From positions 3,410,001 through 3,474,000 of the forward strand of contig NZ_CP197246.1 of the NCBI RefSeq assembly GCF_052076145.1: a stretch of DNA of 64,000 nucleotides. The letters run 5' to 3'. How positions within the stretch are numbered: position 1 is the stretch's first letter; every line of letters begins with the position of its first letter. The notes below the pieces were generated by a model. The model worked only from the letters and a program-made list of their open reading frames with translations. It was not told the DNA's origin and searched no databases. Shown piece by piece: positions 10,100 to 18,009 of this stretch. This DNA is from Kitasatospora sp052076145. GTDB taxonomy: Bacteria; Actinomycetota; Actinomycetes; Streptomycetales; Streptomycetaceae. The position numbers were made by a program, and so were the translations under genes.

Positions 10100-11608
10100 T
10101 CAGCCGATCGCCCGACGGGCCGTCGGGATAAGGACGCGGAACGCCGCGCCGCTCCCCGGGGCGGTCTCCAGGGTGAGGGTGCCACCGTGCGCCTGGACGA
10201 GCGCCGAGGCGATCGCCAGACCCAGCCCGGCGCCGCCGCCCTCCCGGCGGCTGCGCGAGGCGTCGACCCGGTAGAACCGCTCGAAGACCTGGGCGGCCTG
10301 GGCCTCGGTGAGGCCCGGCCCCGCGTCGGCGACCTCCAGCAGGCAGCCGCCGGGGGCCGCCCCGACCCCGATCCGGACGGCCGTGCCCGGCGGGGTGTGC
10401 TTGACCGCGTTGCCGACCAGGTTGGTGACCACCTGGCGCAGCCGCGACTCGTCCCCGAGCACCGGTGCGGGCTGCGGCGCCCCCGCACCGGCCGGGCCGG
10501 TGAGCACCACCGGGCGGCCCGGGTCGAGCGCGGTCAGGTCGTGCAGGGCGTCGGCGGCCAGCGTGCGCAGGTCCATCGGGGCGAGGTCGAGCGGGCGCTC
10601 CTCGTCCAGCCGGGCCAGCAGCAGCAGGTCCTCGACCAGGCCGCCCATCCGGACGGCCTCGCTCTCGATCCGGTGCATCGTCCGCTCGACGTCGGTGGGC
10701 CCGGCCAGCGCACCCATCCGGTACAGCTCGGCGAAGCCCCGGATGCCCGCGAGCGGCGTACGCAGCTCGTGCGAGGCGTCCGCGACGAACCGCCGCATCC
10801 GGGCCTCGGACTCGGCGCGGGCCGCGAAGGCCGCCTCGATCTGGGTGAGCATCTCGTTCAGCGAGCCGGACAGCCGCCCGATCTCGGTGCCCGGCGCCAG
10901 CTCTGGCATCCGGTGCGAGAGCCGGCCGGCGGCGATCAGCTCGGCGTCCTGCCCGATCCGGGCCAGCGGCCGCAGCCCGGCCCGGACGGCGAAGAAGCCG
11001 AGCGCCGCGATGAGCACCAGCACCGCGCCGCCGATCGCCAGGAAGGCGGCCCGCAGCTTGCCGACGGTGGCCTCGACGTCGTCCAGCGAGACTGCCGCCA
11101 GCAGGTACGACGGGGCGGCCGAGTCGGAGCTGAACGCCGACCGGGCCAGCGGCAGCACGACCACCCGCCAGGTGCCGGGGCCGTGCTCGTCCGAGACGTC
11201 GAAGCTGGTGTTCTGGCGGGCGGAGAGCAGCTCCGGGGTGAGGTCGTCCAGCTCCGGCGCCGGGTCGCTGTCGGTGATCGGCTGGCGCATCGTCTGCCGG
11301 ACGCGACCGTCCGAGCCCAGGTACTGCACCACGTACTGGCTGGGCAGGAACTGGCCGGTCCGCTTGACGTTCGGCCCCTGCCCCTGGGCGCGCGAGGCCC
11401 CCGGCGGGCGGTGCGCGACCTGCTCGGCGAAGCGCCGCAGCTGCTGGTCGGCCCGCTCCACCAGCTGCCCGCGCACGGTGCCCAGGACGACGCAGTCACT
11501 GACCGCCAGGCCGGTGGTGACCAGCACCAGGGCGAGGACGAGCAGCCGGGCCCGCAGCGAGAAGCGGGTGGGCGAGAAGCGGCGCCACATGGTCACGTCT
11601 CCGGTCAC
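10100..11608 (-). CDS. Sensor histidine kinase (HAMP-HisKA-HATPase), TrcS-like
   Basis: The 502-residue membrane kinase has a first helix near residues 20-42, an extracytoplasmic sensor region of about 140 residues, a second helix near 190-210, a HAMP linker, HisKA with FVADASHELRTPLAGIRGF (phospho-His in SHELRTPL) and HATPase_c (N-box region VVTNLVGNAVKHT, G-boxes DAGPGL and GAGLGL). It follows its response regulator by 13 nt in the same operon and should phosphorylate it. The kinase/regulator architecture resembles mycobacterial TrcS/TrcR, but the stimulus is unknown. Confidence 0.9.
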   Translation of the reverse strand: MTGDVTMWRRFSPTRFSLRARLLVLALVLVTTGLAVSDCVVLGTVRGQLVERADQQLRRFAEQVAHRPPGASRAQGQGPNVKRTGQFLPSQYVVQYLGSDGRVRQTMRQPITDSDPAPELDDLTPELLSARQNTSFDVSDEHGPGTWRVVVLPLARSAFSSDSAAPSYLLAAVSLDDVEATVGKLRAAFLAIGGAVLVLIAALGFFAVRAGLRPLARIGQDAELIAAGRLSHRMPELAPGTEIGRLSGSLNEMLTQIEAAFAARAESEARMRRFVADASHELRTPLAGIRGFAELYRMGALAGPTDVERTMHRIESEAVRMGGLVEDLLLLARLDEERPLDLAPMDLRTLAADALHDLTALDPGRPVVLTGPAGAGAPQPAPVLGDESRLRQVVTNLVGNAVKHTPPGTAVRIGVGAAPGGCLLEVADAGPGLTEAQAAQVFERFYRVDASRSRREGGGAGLGLAIASALVQAHGGTLTLETAPGSGAAFRVLIPTARRAIG

Positions 11609-11621
11609 GTTCCTCTTGGCG

Positions 11622-12389
11622 TCAGCCCTGCGGCGGCCGGCGCAGCGCGTAGCCGATGCCCCGGACGGTGTGAATCAGCTTCGGCCCGTGGGCGGCGCCG
11701 GAGTCGAGCTTGCGGCGCAGGTAGGAGATGTACGACTCGACGATCGAGAGGTCGCCGCCGAAGTCGTACGCCCACACGTGGTCGAGGATCTGCGCCTTCG
11801 AGACCACCCGGCCGACGTTGGCCATCAGGTAGTGCAGCAGCTTGAACTCGGTCGGCGAGAGCGCGACGGACTGCCCGGCCCGCGTCACCTCGTGGGCGAG
11901 CGGGTCGAGGGTCAGGTCGCCGACCGTGAGCCGGCCGTCCTCGGCCGGGCCGCCCGCCCGGCGGAGGATCGCCCGGATGCGGGCGATCAGCTCCTCCAGA
12001 CTGAACGGCTTGGTCACGTAGTCGTCCGCCCCGGCCGCCAGGCCCTGCACCTTGTCACCGGTGCCGTCCTTGGCGGTGAGCAGCAGCACCGGCACGTGCT
12101 CGGCCGGCTGCGGCCACTGGGCCTGCTCGCGCAGCCGCTCGACGACGGTGAAGCCGTCCAGGTCGGGCAGCATCACGTCGAGCACGACGAGGTCGGGCCG
12201 CTCGCTGGCCACGGCCGCGAGCGCTTCCTCCCCGGTCGCCGCGGAGGCGACCCGGAACCCGGAGAACCGCAGCGACGCGGAGAGCAGCTCCCGGATGTTC
12301 GGCTCGTCGTCCACGACCAGCAGGAACGCCTCGCCGCTCGCGGGGCTGCCCGCCGCCGCCTGTTGGCCGGTCGACAAAATCCCTTGCAC
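11622..12389 (-). CDS. OmpR-family response regulator
   Basis: The 255-residue protein has an N-terminal receiver domain with the acidic pocket (VVDDEPN), the phospho-acceptor Asp in LVVLDVMLPDLDG, Thr in LLTAK and Lys in YVTKPFSLEEL. A C-terminal winged-helix DNA-binding domain follows (LSPTEFKLLHYLMANVGRVVSKAQILDHVW, given here as family context, ending in GIGYALR). There is a GTG start with a short variable N-terminal tail of about 20 residues before the receiver. It is the first gene of a two-gene operon with the kinase downstream. The target genes cannot be inferred. Confidence 0.92.
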   Translation of the reverse strand: MQGILSTGQQAAAGSPASGEAFLLVVDDEPNIRELLSASLRFSGFRVASAATGEEALAAVASERPDLVVLDVMLPDLDGFTVVERLREQAQWPQPAEHVPVLLLTAKDGTGDKVQGLAAGADDYVTKPFSLEELIARIRAILRRAGGPAEDGRLTVGDLTLDPLAHEVTRAGQSVALSPTEFKLLHYLMANVGRVVSKAQILDHVWAYDFGGDLSIVESYISYLRRKLDSGAAHGPKLIHTVRGIGYALRRPPQG

Positions 12390-12477
12390 GGCTGCTCCGC
12401 CTCCCGGTCGTTCGTTCCCATCCTCGAAGGACGATAGCTCGGGGAGGCTAATCCGGGTTGATGAAGGCTGGATTAGA

Positions 12478-12494
12478 GGGCTCGCGAGGAGCCC
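12478..12494 (-). terminator. Weak candidate terminator hairpin
   Basis: A 6-bp stem (GGGCTC / GAGCCC) with a 5-nt loop lies just downstream of the VC0807-like gene stop. It is short, so support is limited. Confidence 0.3.
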
Positions 12495-12510
12495 CGCCGT
12501 ACGCCTGCGA

Positions 12511-13197
12511 TCACGCTGCGCCGACGGCCGCTGCGGCTGCGGCGGCCGTTGCGGCGGCGCCCCTGGCCTTGGCCCGCTTGGCGTAGGTGATCGTCCAGAG
12601 CACCAGCAGCCCGGTCACGCCGTAGCTGAGGACCGAGTTCAGCGTCACCATCTGGCCGGTGTCCAGGGTGTACGAGAGGCCGATCCGCGCCACCGCCTCG
12701 GCGACGTACGCGAGGCCCCAGCCGATGGTGAGGTTGCGCTGCACGGTGCGGAAGGTGGGGTACTGCCAGAGGTCGTTCCAGCGGGCGGCGCCCTCGACGG
12801 TGCCGTCGGTGGCGAACTTGCGGCCGAAGTAGAACATCAGCGGGCGCGGGGCGGCCAGCGTCGCCAGGCAGACCAGGCCGAAGAGGCCGGTGACGGCGGA
12901 GTCCTTGATCAGCAGCAGCCGGGCGGAGTGCGGGCCGACCAGCGTCACGACGACGGTGAGGGCGAGGAAGATCAGGCTCAGCACGGCGAACTCGTCGACC
13001 CGGCGGCGCCAGGCCAGGTGGATGGCGAGGTCGATCACCGGCCAGACCATCGAGGCCAGCAGAGCGGTGAACTCGCCGTAGCCGTGGTCGGTCAGCTGAC
13101 CGTACGTCACCACCGGGGCGATCATGTTGCAGCCGACGGTGAGCGCCCAACCGAGCGCGGTGGAGCTGCCCTTGCGGGCCGGAGCAAGATCCGACAT
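12511..13197 (-). CDS. VC0807-family membrane protein (first copy)
   Basis: The 228-residue multispanning membrane protein has about five or six hydrophobic helices. It has a conserved LLIKDSAVTG...RPLMFYF core and an RNLTIGWGLAYVAEAV segment, then an unusual C-terminal run of about 15 alanines (13 of the last 18 residues). It shares the KD-[AS]-V...RP-x-M and RN-x-T-x-x-WG motifs with the gene at 47613-48296, so the two are distant paralogues. VC0807-like proteins have no established function. A 36-nt run separates its likely start from the palindrome-free promoter region upstream. It probably forms a single-gene unit. Confidence 0.75.
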   Translation of the reverse strand: MSDLAPARKGSSTALGWALTVGCNMIAPVVTYGQLTDHGYGEFTALLASMVWPVIDLAIHLAWRRRVDEFAVLSLIFLALTVVVTLVGPHSARLLLIKDSAVTGLFGLVCLATLAAPRPLMFYFGRKFATDGTVEGAARWNDLWQYPTFRTVQRNLTIGWGLAYVAEAVARIGLSYTLDTGQMVTLNSVLSYGVTGLLVLWTITYAKRAKARGAAATAAAAAAAVGAA

Positions 13198-13288
13198 GGT
13201 GTCCCCCGACAGTGATCTGATTGGTCGGATCGGACAGTAGCGGACGGCCCGTCAGTCGCGCCATGACCGGGCGTACGCGGACAAGTGA

Positions 13289-13328
13289 CCACCCCGGGGG
13301 ACAAGGGGGGACCGCACCCCCGGGGTGG
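13289..13328 (-). terminator. Terminator of the MacA/MacB-like operon
   Basis: A 12-bp perfect stem (CCACCCCGGGGG / CCCCCGGGGTGG) with a 16-nt loop begins 17 nt beyond the last gene of the operon. Confidence 0.7.
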
Positions 13329-13345
13329 CCACAGCTCTGGGACGG

Positions 13346-13972
13346 CTAGCCGCGCGGGGCCCCGCCACCGCCGTTGCCGCCACCGTTTCCGCCGCCACCA
13401 CCGCCGAACCCGCCGCCGCCGAAGCCACCGGCGGCGCCGCCCTCGGTGAGCTGGGTGGCGTTGTAGCCGCCCGACGCGTCGGGGGTGCCGACCACGACGA
13501 CGCTCTGGCCGGGCTGGAGGTCGGAGACCTTGCCCTCCTTGTTGAGCTGCACCTTGGTCGCGTCACCGGTGGTCACCTTGACGGTGTTGCCGTTGGCGTC
13601 GGTGAGGTAGACGGTGTTCCCGTCGACGGTCTTGACCGTGCCACGGGTGAAGCCGCCCTGGCCACCGCCCTGGCCGTTGCCGCCGGCCCCGCCGCCGCGG
13701 CGCTGGCCGTAGCCGCCCTGGGCGTTGGCCCCGCCCTGGCCGCCCTGGCCACGGGTCTGGCCCGAGGCGCGGGTGCTGGTGGCGCTCTTGCCGTTGCCCT
13801 GCTCGTACCAGACGCCCCCGGCGAAGGAGACGGTGGCGACGACGGCACCGGCCAGCACCAGCGTCAGCCAGGGCAGCTTTCGACGCGGCGGCGCGGCGAG
13901 CTCGGCGGTGATGTCGCGGGCGTCCGGCGCGGCGGCCAGCAGCTCCAGCTGCGGTTCCTTCTCTGCGGGCAT
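13346..13972 (-). CDS. Membrane-anchored DUF5666-like protein with glycine-rich tail
   Basis: The 208-residue protein has an N-terminal cytoplasmic segment of about 32 residues, one transmembrane helix (LTLVLAGAVVATVSFAGGV), a Gly/Gln/Arg-rich linker, a small beta domain (about residues 105-175) and a C-terminal tail of roughly 30 residues that is mostly glycine. The beta domain (GTVKTVDGNTVYLTD... GQSVVVVG) resembles DUF5666/OB-like modules. It is the last gene of the exporter operon, 17 nt after the permease stop, so it probably works with the exporter outside the membrane. Its exact role is unknown. Confidence 0.7.
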   Translation of the reverse strand: MPAEKEPQLELLAAAPDARDITAELAAPPRRKLPWLTLVLAGAVVATVSFAGGVWYEQGNGKSATSTRASGQTRGQGGQGGANAQGGYGQRRGGGAGGNGQGGGQGGFTRGTVKTVDGNTVYLTDANGNTVKVTTGDATKVQLNKEGKVSDLQPGQSVVVVGTPDASGGYNATQLTEGGAAGGFGGGGFGGGGGGNGGGNGGGGAPRG

Positions 13973-13989
13973 GTCTGGGTGCTCCTGGT

Positions 13990-15195
13990 TCACTCGTGCC
14001 GGAGGGCGTCGATCGGGCGCAGCGAGGCGGCCCGGTTGGCGGGGTAGCTGCCGAAGAACAGCCCGATGGCCACCGCGATGGCGAAGGCCCCGAGCACGGA
14101 CTCCGGGATGACCACCGGCTTGATGCCGACGATGCTGAAGTGCGAGCCGGCGATCCCGGCGATCACCCCGAGCCCCGCACCGATCACCGACAGCAGCGTC
14201 GACTCGGTGAGGAACTGCCCGAGGATGACGCCTTTGGGCGCGCCGAGGGCCTTCCGGATGCCGATCTCCCTGGTCCGTTCGGTGACGGTGACCAGCATGA
14301 TGTTGGTGATGCCGATCCCGCCGACCAGCAGCGAGATCGCCGCCACCGCGCCGAGCAGCACCGTGAAGGTCTTGGTGGTGCTCTCCCTGGCCGTCAGCAG
14401 CGAGGCCTGGTTGCTGACCCGGAAGTCGAGCTTGGTCGGGTCGGCGAGCGCATGGGTGCCCATCAGGATGCGGGTGATGTCGCTCTGCGCGTCCGCCGTG
14501 GTGTCGGCCGAACTCGCCTGCACCAGGATCTGGTTGACGGAGCCGAAGCCGGTGAAGGCGTTCTGCACGGTCGGCAGCGGCGCGATCACCACGTCGTCCG
14601 GGTCGTTGAAGCCGGTGCTGCCCTTGGTCTGCAGCACGCCGACGACGGTGAAGGGGGTGCCACCGATGACGACCTTCTTGCCGACCGGGTCCTCGGTGTC
14701 GAAGAGCTGGGTGGCGGTGGTCGAGCCGATCACCGCGACCTTGCGGGAGTTCAGCACGTCGTCGTTGCTGAAGTAGTCGCCCTTCGTGACCTTCTGGTTG
14801 GCCGTCTCGAAGTACGCCGGGTAGGTGCCGATGACCGAGCCCGGCGTGTACGAGATGTTGCCGTACAGCGCGGCCGCGGTGGTGGTGACGACCGGGGCGA
14901 CGGACTTGATCGCGGGTGCGTTCCCGGCCGCGAGCGCCTTGGCGTCCGCGACGGTGAGCTTCTTCGGCACCATCGCCGCACCCGAGCCGCGCGCCGAACT
15001 GGAGGATATCGTCAGCGAGTTGGTGCCAAGTGAGGTGATCGAGTTCTTGACCGCCGCCGAGGAGCCGTTGCCGACCGCCAGCAGCAGGATCACCGAGGCG
15101 ACACCGATCAGCACACCGAGCATGGTGAGCGCCGAGCGCACCTTGTTGGCGGCCAGGCCGCCGACTGCGAAGCGGATCATCTGCCAGAGGATCAT
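13990..15195 (-). CDS. MacB-like ABC transporter permease
   Basis: The 401-residue protein has the MacB/FtsX topology: one N-terminal helix (about residues 18-40, SALTMLGVLIGVASVILLLA), an extracytoplasmic MacB_PCD domain of about 220 residues, then three C-terminal helices with the signature TERTREIGIRKALGAPKG and a terminal YPANRAASLRPIDALR. MacB systems are mechanotransmission ABC transporters that export peptides, antibiotics or lipids. Its ATG overlaps the stop of the ATPase gene by 4 nt, so stoichiometric coupled synthesis is expected. Confidence 0.9.
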   Translation of the reverse strand: MILWQMIRFAVGGLAANKVRSALTMLGVLIGVASVILLLAVGNGSSAAVKNSITSLGTNSLTISSSSARGSGAAMVPKKLTVADAKALAAGNAPAIKSVAPVVTTTAAALYGNISYTPGSVIGTYPAYFETANQKVTKGDYFSNDDVLNSRKVAVIGSTTATQLFDTEDPVGKKVVIGGTPFTVVGVLQTKGSTGFNDPDDVVIAPLPTVQNAFTGFGSVNQILVQASSADTTADAQSDITRILMGTHALADPTKLDFRVSNQASLLTARESTTKTFTVLLGAVAAISLLVGGIGITNIMLVTVTERTREIGIRKALGAPKGVILGQFLTESTLLSVIGAGLGVIAGIAGSHFSIVGIKPVVIPESVLGAFAIAVAIGLFFGSYPANRAASLRPIDALRHE

Positions 15196-15974
15196 GTGCG
15201 CACTCCCACACGCCGGGCCAGAGCGGGCGGCGGCCCGCCTACCGGGCCCTGTCGTACGTCGTGGATGATCGCGCCGTCCATCAGGCGGATCACCCGCTTG
15301 GCATGCCGGGCGACTTCGTCCTCATGGGTGATCAGGACGACGGTGCGGCCGGTCGCGTTGAGGTTGTCGATGATCGACAGCACCTCCTCGGTCGAGCGGC
15401 TGTCCAGGTTCCCGGTCGGTTCGTCCGCCAGCAGCATCGCCGGGGCGGTGACCAACGCCCGTGCCACAGCGACACGTTGCTGCTGGCCACCGGAGAGTTC
15501 GTTCGGCTTGTGCCCGGCCCTGCCCGCCAGCCCGACCAGGGTGAGGGCGGCCATCGCCCGCTCCCGCCGCTCGGCGGAGCGGACACCCGCGTAGGCGAGC
15601 GGCAGCTCGACCTGGGCAAGTGCGGTGGTGCGCGGCACCAGGTTGAACGACTGGAAGATGAATCCGATCTTCCTGTTGCGGACCAGCGAGAGCTGCCCCT
15701 CGTCCAGGTGCCCGACGTCGATGCCGTCCAGCAGGTAGCGGCCGGCCGTCGGTACGTCCAGGCAGCCGAGGATGTTCATCAGCGTCGACTTGCCGGAGCC
15801 CGAACTGCCCATCACCGCCACGAAGTCACCCTGCTCGACATCCAGGGTCACGCCCGCCGGGCCACCCGTCACCGGGTCGTCCGGGCCGCGCAGCGCGTGC
15901 ACCGTCGCGTCCCCGTGGCCGTAGGACTTGGTGACGCTGCGGATCTGGATGACGGGGGGCTGCTGACCCGGCAT
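15192..15974 (-). CDS. MacB-like ABC transporter ATPase
   Basis: The 260-residue ATPase belongs to the LolD/MacB/FtsE class. It has Walker A GSSGSGKSTLMN, signature LSGGQQQRVAVARALV, Walker B MLLADEPTGNLDS and the H-loop ITHE. A short insertion near residue 30 (GPDDPVTGGPAG) sits between the first two beta strands. The start codon overlaps the adaptor stop (TGATG) and the stop overlaps the permease start (ATGA), so the three exporter subunits are translationally coupled. Confidence 0.93.
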   Translation of the reverse strand: MPGQQPPVIQIRSVTKSYGHGDATVHALRGPDDPVTGGPAGVTLDVEQGDFVAVMGSSGSGKSTLMNILGCLDVPTAGRYLLDGIDVGHLDEGQLSLVRNRKIGFIFQSFNLVPRTTALAQVELPLAYAGVRSAERRERAMAALTLVGLAGRAGHKPNELSGGQQQRVAVARALVTAPAMLLADEPTGNLDSRSTEEVLSIIDNLNATGRTVVLITHEDEVARHAKRVIRLMDGAIIHDVRQGPVGGPPPALARRVGVRT

Positions 15975-17362
15975 CAGCCCCGGCCCCCGCCGCCGCCACC
16001 GTTACCGCCGCCGCCACCGCCGGTACGGCCGCCGCCGCCACCACCGCCAGTACCGCCGCCGAGGCCGCCGGTCAGACCGGGGAAGTTGCCGCTGGGGAAG
16101 CCGTTCCCCGTCCCCGCCGTGGTGGAGGCGAGCTGCACCTTGTCGCCCGCCTGCAGCCCGGAGACGACCTGCACGGTCGAGTCGCCCTCGACACCGACGG
16201 TGACGTCCACCCGCTCGGTGGTGCCGTCGTCGTGGACGAGCGTGGCCGTCCGGCTGCTGCCCGTCCCGGCCAGCCCGGCCGTCGGCACCGAGAGGGCGTT
16301 GTCCGCCTCACCCGTGACCACCGAGATGGTGGCGCTCAGGCCGGTGCGCAGCTTGCTGGTGTCGCCGGTGATCTGCAGCAGCGCGCCGTACTGCACCGCG
16401 CCGGAGGAGCCGCTGCCGCTCGTCGTCGGCAGCGAACTCACCGACAGCACGGTCGCGTTGAGCTTGGTGTCGGACTGCGCGTTGAGCGTGACGGTGGCCG
16501 CCTCGCCCTTCTTCAGCTTGAGCGAGTCCAGCTCGGAGAACGCCGCGCTGACCTGCATCCCGGTCGGGTTGGTCAGCACGATGAAACCGCTGAGCGCCGA
16601 CCCGCTGCTGCTCGACGTGGAGCCGCTCCCGGAGGAGGACTTGGAGCCGCTGCCGGTGCTGCCGGTGCTGGCGCCCGAGGTGCTGCCCACCGTGTCGCCG
16701 ACCTTGCCGGAGACCGAGGCGACCGTGCCGTCGGCGGACGCGTACAGCGTCGTGCCGGTCAGCGCCGTCTCGGCGTTCGCCAGGGCGGTCTTCGCGGTGC
16801 CGACCTGCTGCTGGGCCTGGGCGACCTGGGCGTCGTCCACCTTGGTGGTGGTGACGGTGGTGGTCTGCGGGGTGGGCGTCTGGGTCTGGCCCCTGGTGCC
16901 GCCACCGCTGCCGCTGCCACCACTGCCACCGCTCCCGCTGCCGGGGATCTGACTGGTCGTCGTGGTGGTCACCCCGGCCTCGGCCTTGGTGAGGTTGGCG
17001 TCGGCCGCCGTGAGCGCGGACTGCGCCGCGTCCACCTGCTGCTGAGCCGCCGTCGGGTCGACGGTGGCCAGCACCTGCCCCTTCTTCACCGCGTCCCCGA
17101 CCGCGACCTTGACGGCCGTCAGCTTCCCGCCGGTGACGAAGTCCTGCCCGGCGTCGCTGGGCGACGAGAGCGTGCCCGAACCGGACACGGTGGCCAGCAC
17201 GGTCCCCTTGGTGACCGTGGCACTGCGAATCTGAGTCTTGCCGACAGCCGAACTCGTCCCGCTGTCCAGTGTGGTGTACGCCAGCGCCGCCCCGGCCAGC
17301 AGGGCCACGCCGAGCGCGGAGTTGACCAGGACGGCACCACGCCGTCGCGGAAGTACCTTCAT
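15974..17362 (-). CDS. MacA-like efflux adaptor (membrane fusion protein)
   Basis: The 462-residue protein has an N-terminal membrane anchor (residues 13-32), a biotinyl-lipoyl-like hairpin domain (VKVAVGDAVKKGQVLATVD), a short coiled region interrupted by Ser/Gly/Thr linkers, a beta-barrel domain and a C-terminal membrane-proximal domain, then a tail of about 35 residues that is almost all glycine. In Gram-positives such adaptors sit outside the membrane and link MacB-type permeases to substrates. It is the first gene of the operon, and the start MKVLPRRRG was chosen because basic residues directly precede the anchor. The low-complexity tail matches that of the last gene of the operon. Confidence 0.85.
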   Translation of the reverse strand: MKVLPRRRGAVLVNSALGVALLAGAALAYTTLDSGTSSAVGKTQIRSATVTKGTVLATVSGSGTLSSPSDAGQDFVTGGKLTAVKVAVGDAVKKGQVLATVDPTAAQQQVDAAQSALTAADANLTKAEAGVTTTTTSQIPGSGSGGSGGSGSGGGTRGQTQTPTPQTTTVTTTKVDDAQVAQAQQQVGTAKTALANAETALTGTTLYASADGTVASVSGKVGDTVGSTSGASTGSTGSGSKSSSGSGSTSSSSGSALSGFIVLTNPTGMQVSAAFSELDSLKLKKGEAATVTLNAQSDTKLNATVLSVSSLPTTSGSGSSGAVQYGALLQITGDTSKLRTGLSATISVVTGEADNALSVPTAGLAGTGSSRTATLVHDDGTTERVDVTVGVEGDSTVQVVSGLQAGDKVQLASTTAGTGNGFPSGNFPGLTGGLGGGTGGGGGGGRTGGGGGGNGGGGGGRG

Positions 17363-17556
17363 GCCGCACAGCCTGACCCGGCGCTCTTGCCAACTCCTGT
17401 GCCCCGCCTGTGAGCCACCTGAGCCCAGCAATCCGGACATCTCCAACCAAAGCCGGACCTCGACGCCAAGCCCTCTACCTTCCACTGGCCAACCGTTGAT
17501 CCAACTCCCAGGGACTTCCCAGCACATCCGGGTGCGGTTCTGACCCAGCAACGGGA

Positions 17557-17608
17557 AAGGCCCTGTGCCTCCACCGACCGGAATCCGGTGGGGGAGGCAC
17601 AGGGCCTT
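17557..17608 (-). terminator. Strong terminator downstream of the Rhs toxin-immunity pair
   Basis: A 16-bp perfect stem (AAGGCCCTGTGCCTCC / GGAGGCACAGGGCCTT) with a 20-nt loop that can itself pair (CCGACCGGAATCCGGTGG) begins 17 nt after the immunity-candidate stop. The remaining bases to the adaptor gene (about 190 nt) should hold the exporter promoter; I see no clear operator there. Confidence 0.85.
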
Positions 17609-17625
17609 GCGGGTGGTGCCGCCGG

Positions 17626-18009
17626 CTACCCGATCAGGGCGGCGAAGAGCGGCAGCCCTTCGTCATCGATCCGGTAGGGCGCTGCCAGCACCTTCAGCCA
17701 GTCGAGCCGCTCGGCAGCGGACATGGTCCGCCACTTCGGGTGCGTCACCGCATAGCTGCTCAGCATCGCGACGTGGCGCTCCGCCTTCGAGATGCGGTAC
17801 AGCTCGCGCCACCTGTCGGCCCGTGCCTGGTCCCCCGCCGAGATCCAGTAGGTCTCGACCGCAGCGAGCAGGCTGTTCATGGCATTCGCCAGGACGGGGC
17901 TTCCGAGGTAGACGTCGGCTTCCTCCTCGCCGCCGAACTTGAAGACGACGAGGGCACGGAGAGCTGTTTCGAGCTCCTGGACGGTGTTGAACTGCGCTGT
18001 TGGCATCAT
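17626..18009 (-). CDS. Candidate immunity protein for the Rhs toxin
   Basis: The 127-residue soluble acidic protein is rich in alpha-helix-forming residues and has no signal peptide or membrane segment. I recognise no family. Its ATG overlaps the toxin stop codon (ATGA), with a second ATG directly after it. The order toxin then small gene, co-directional and coupled, is the standard arrangement for a cognate immunity protein that stays in the cytoplasm and neutralises the toxin tip. Function is inferred from position and size only; no motif supports it independently. Confidence 0.65.
   Translation of the reverse strand: MMPTAQFNTVQELETALRALVVFKFGGEEEADVYLGSPVLANAMNSLLAAVETYWISAGDQARADRWRELYRISKAERHVAMLSSYAVTHPKWRTMSAAERLDWLKVLAAPYRIDDEGLPLFAALIG

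Noticed and set aside
15974..16120. Glycine-coding repeats (GCC/ACC-rich) as a CRISPR or satellite
   Set aside because: They are irregular codon repeats inside the adaptor's C terminus, without spacers of fixed length.
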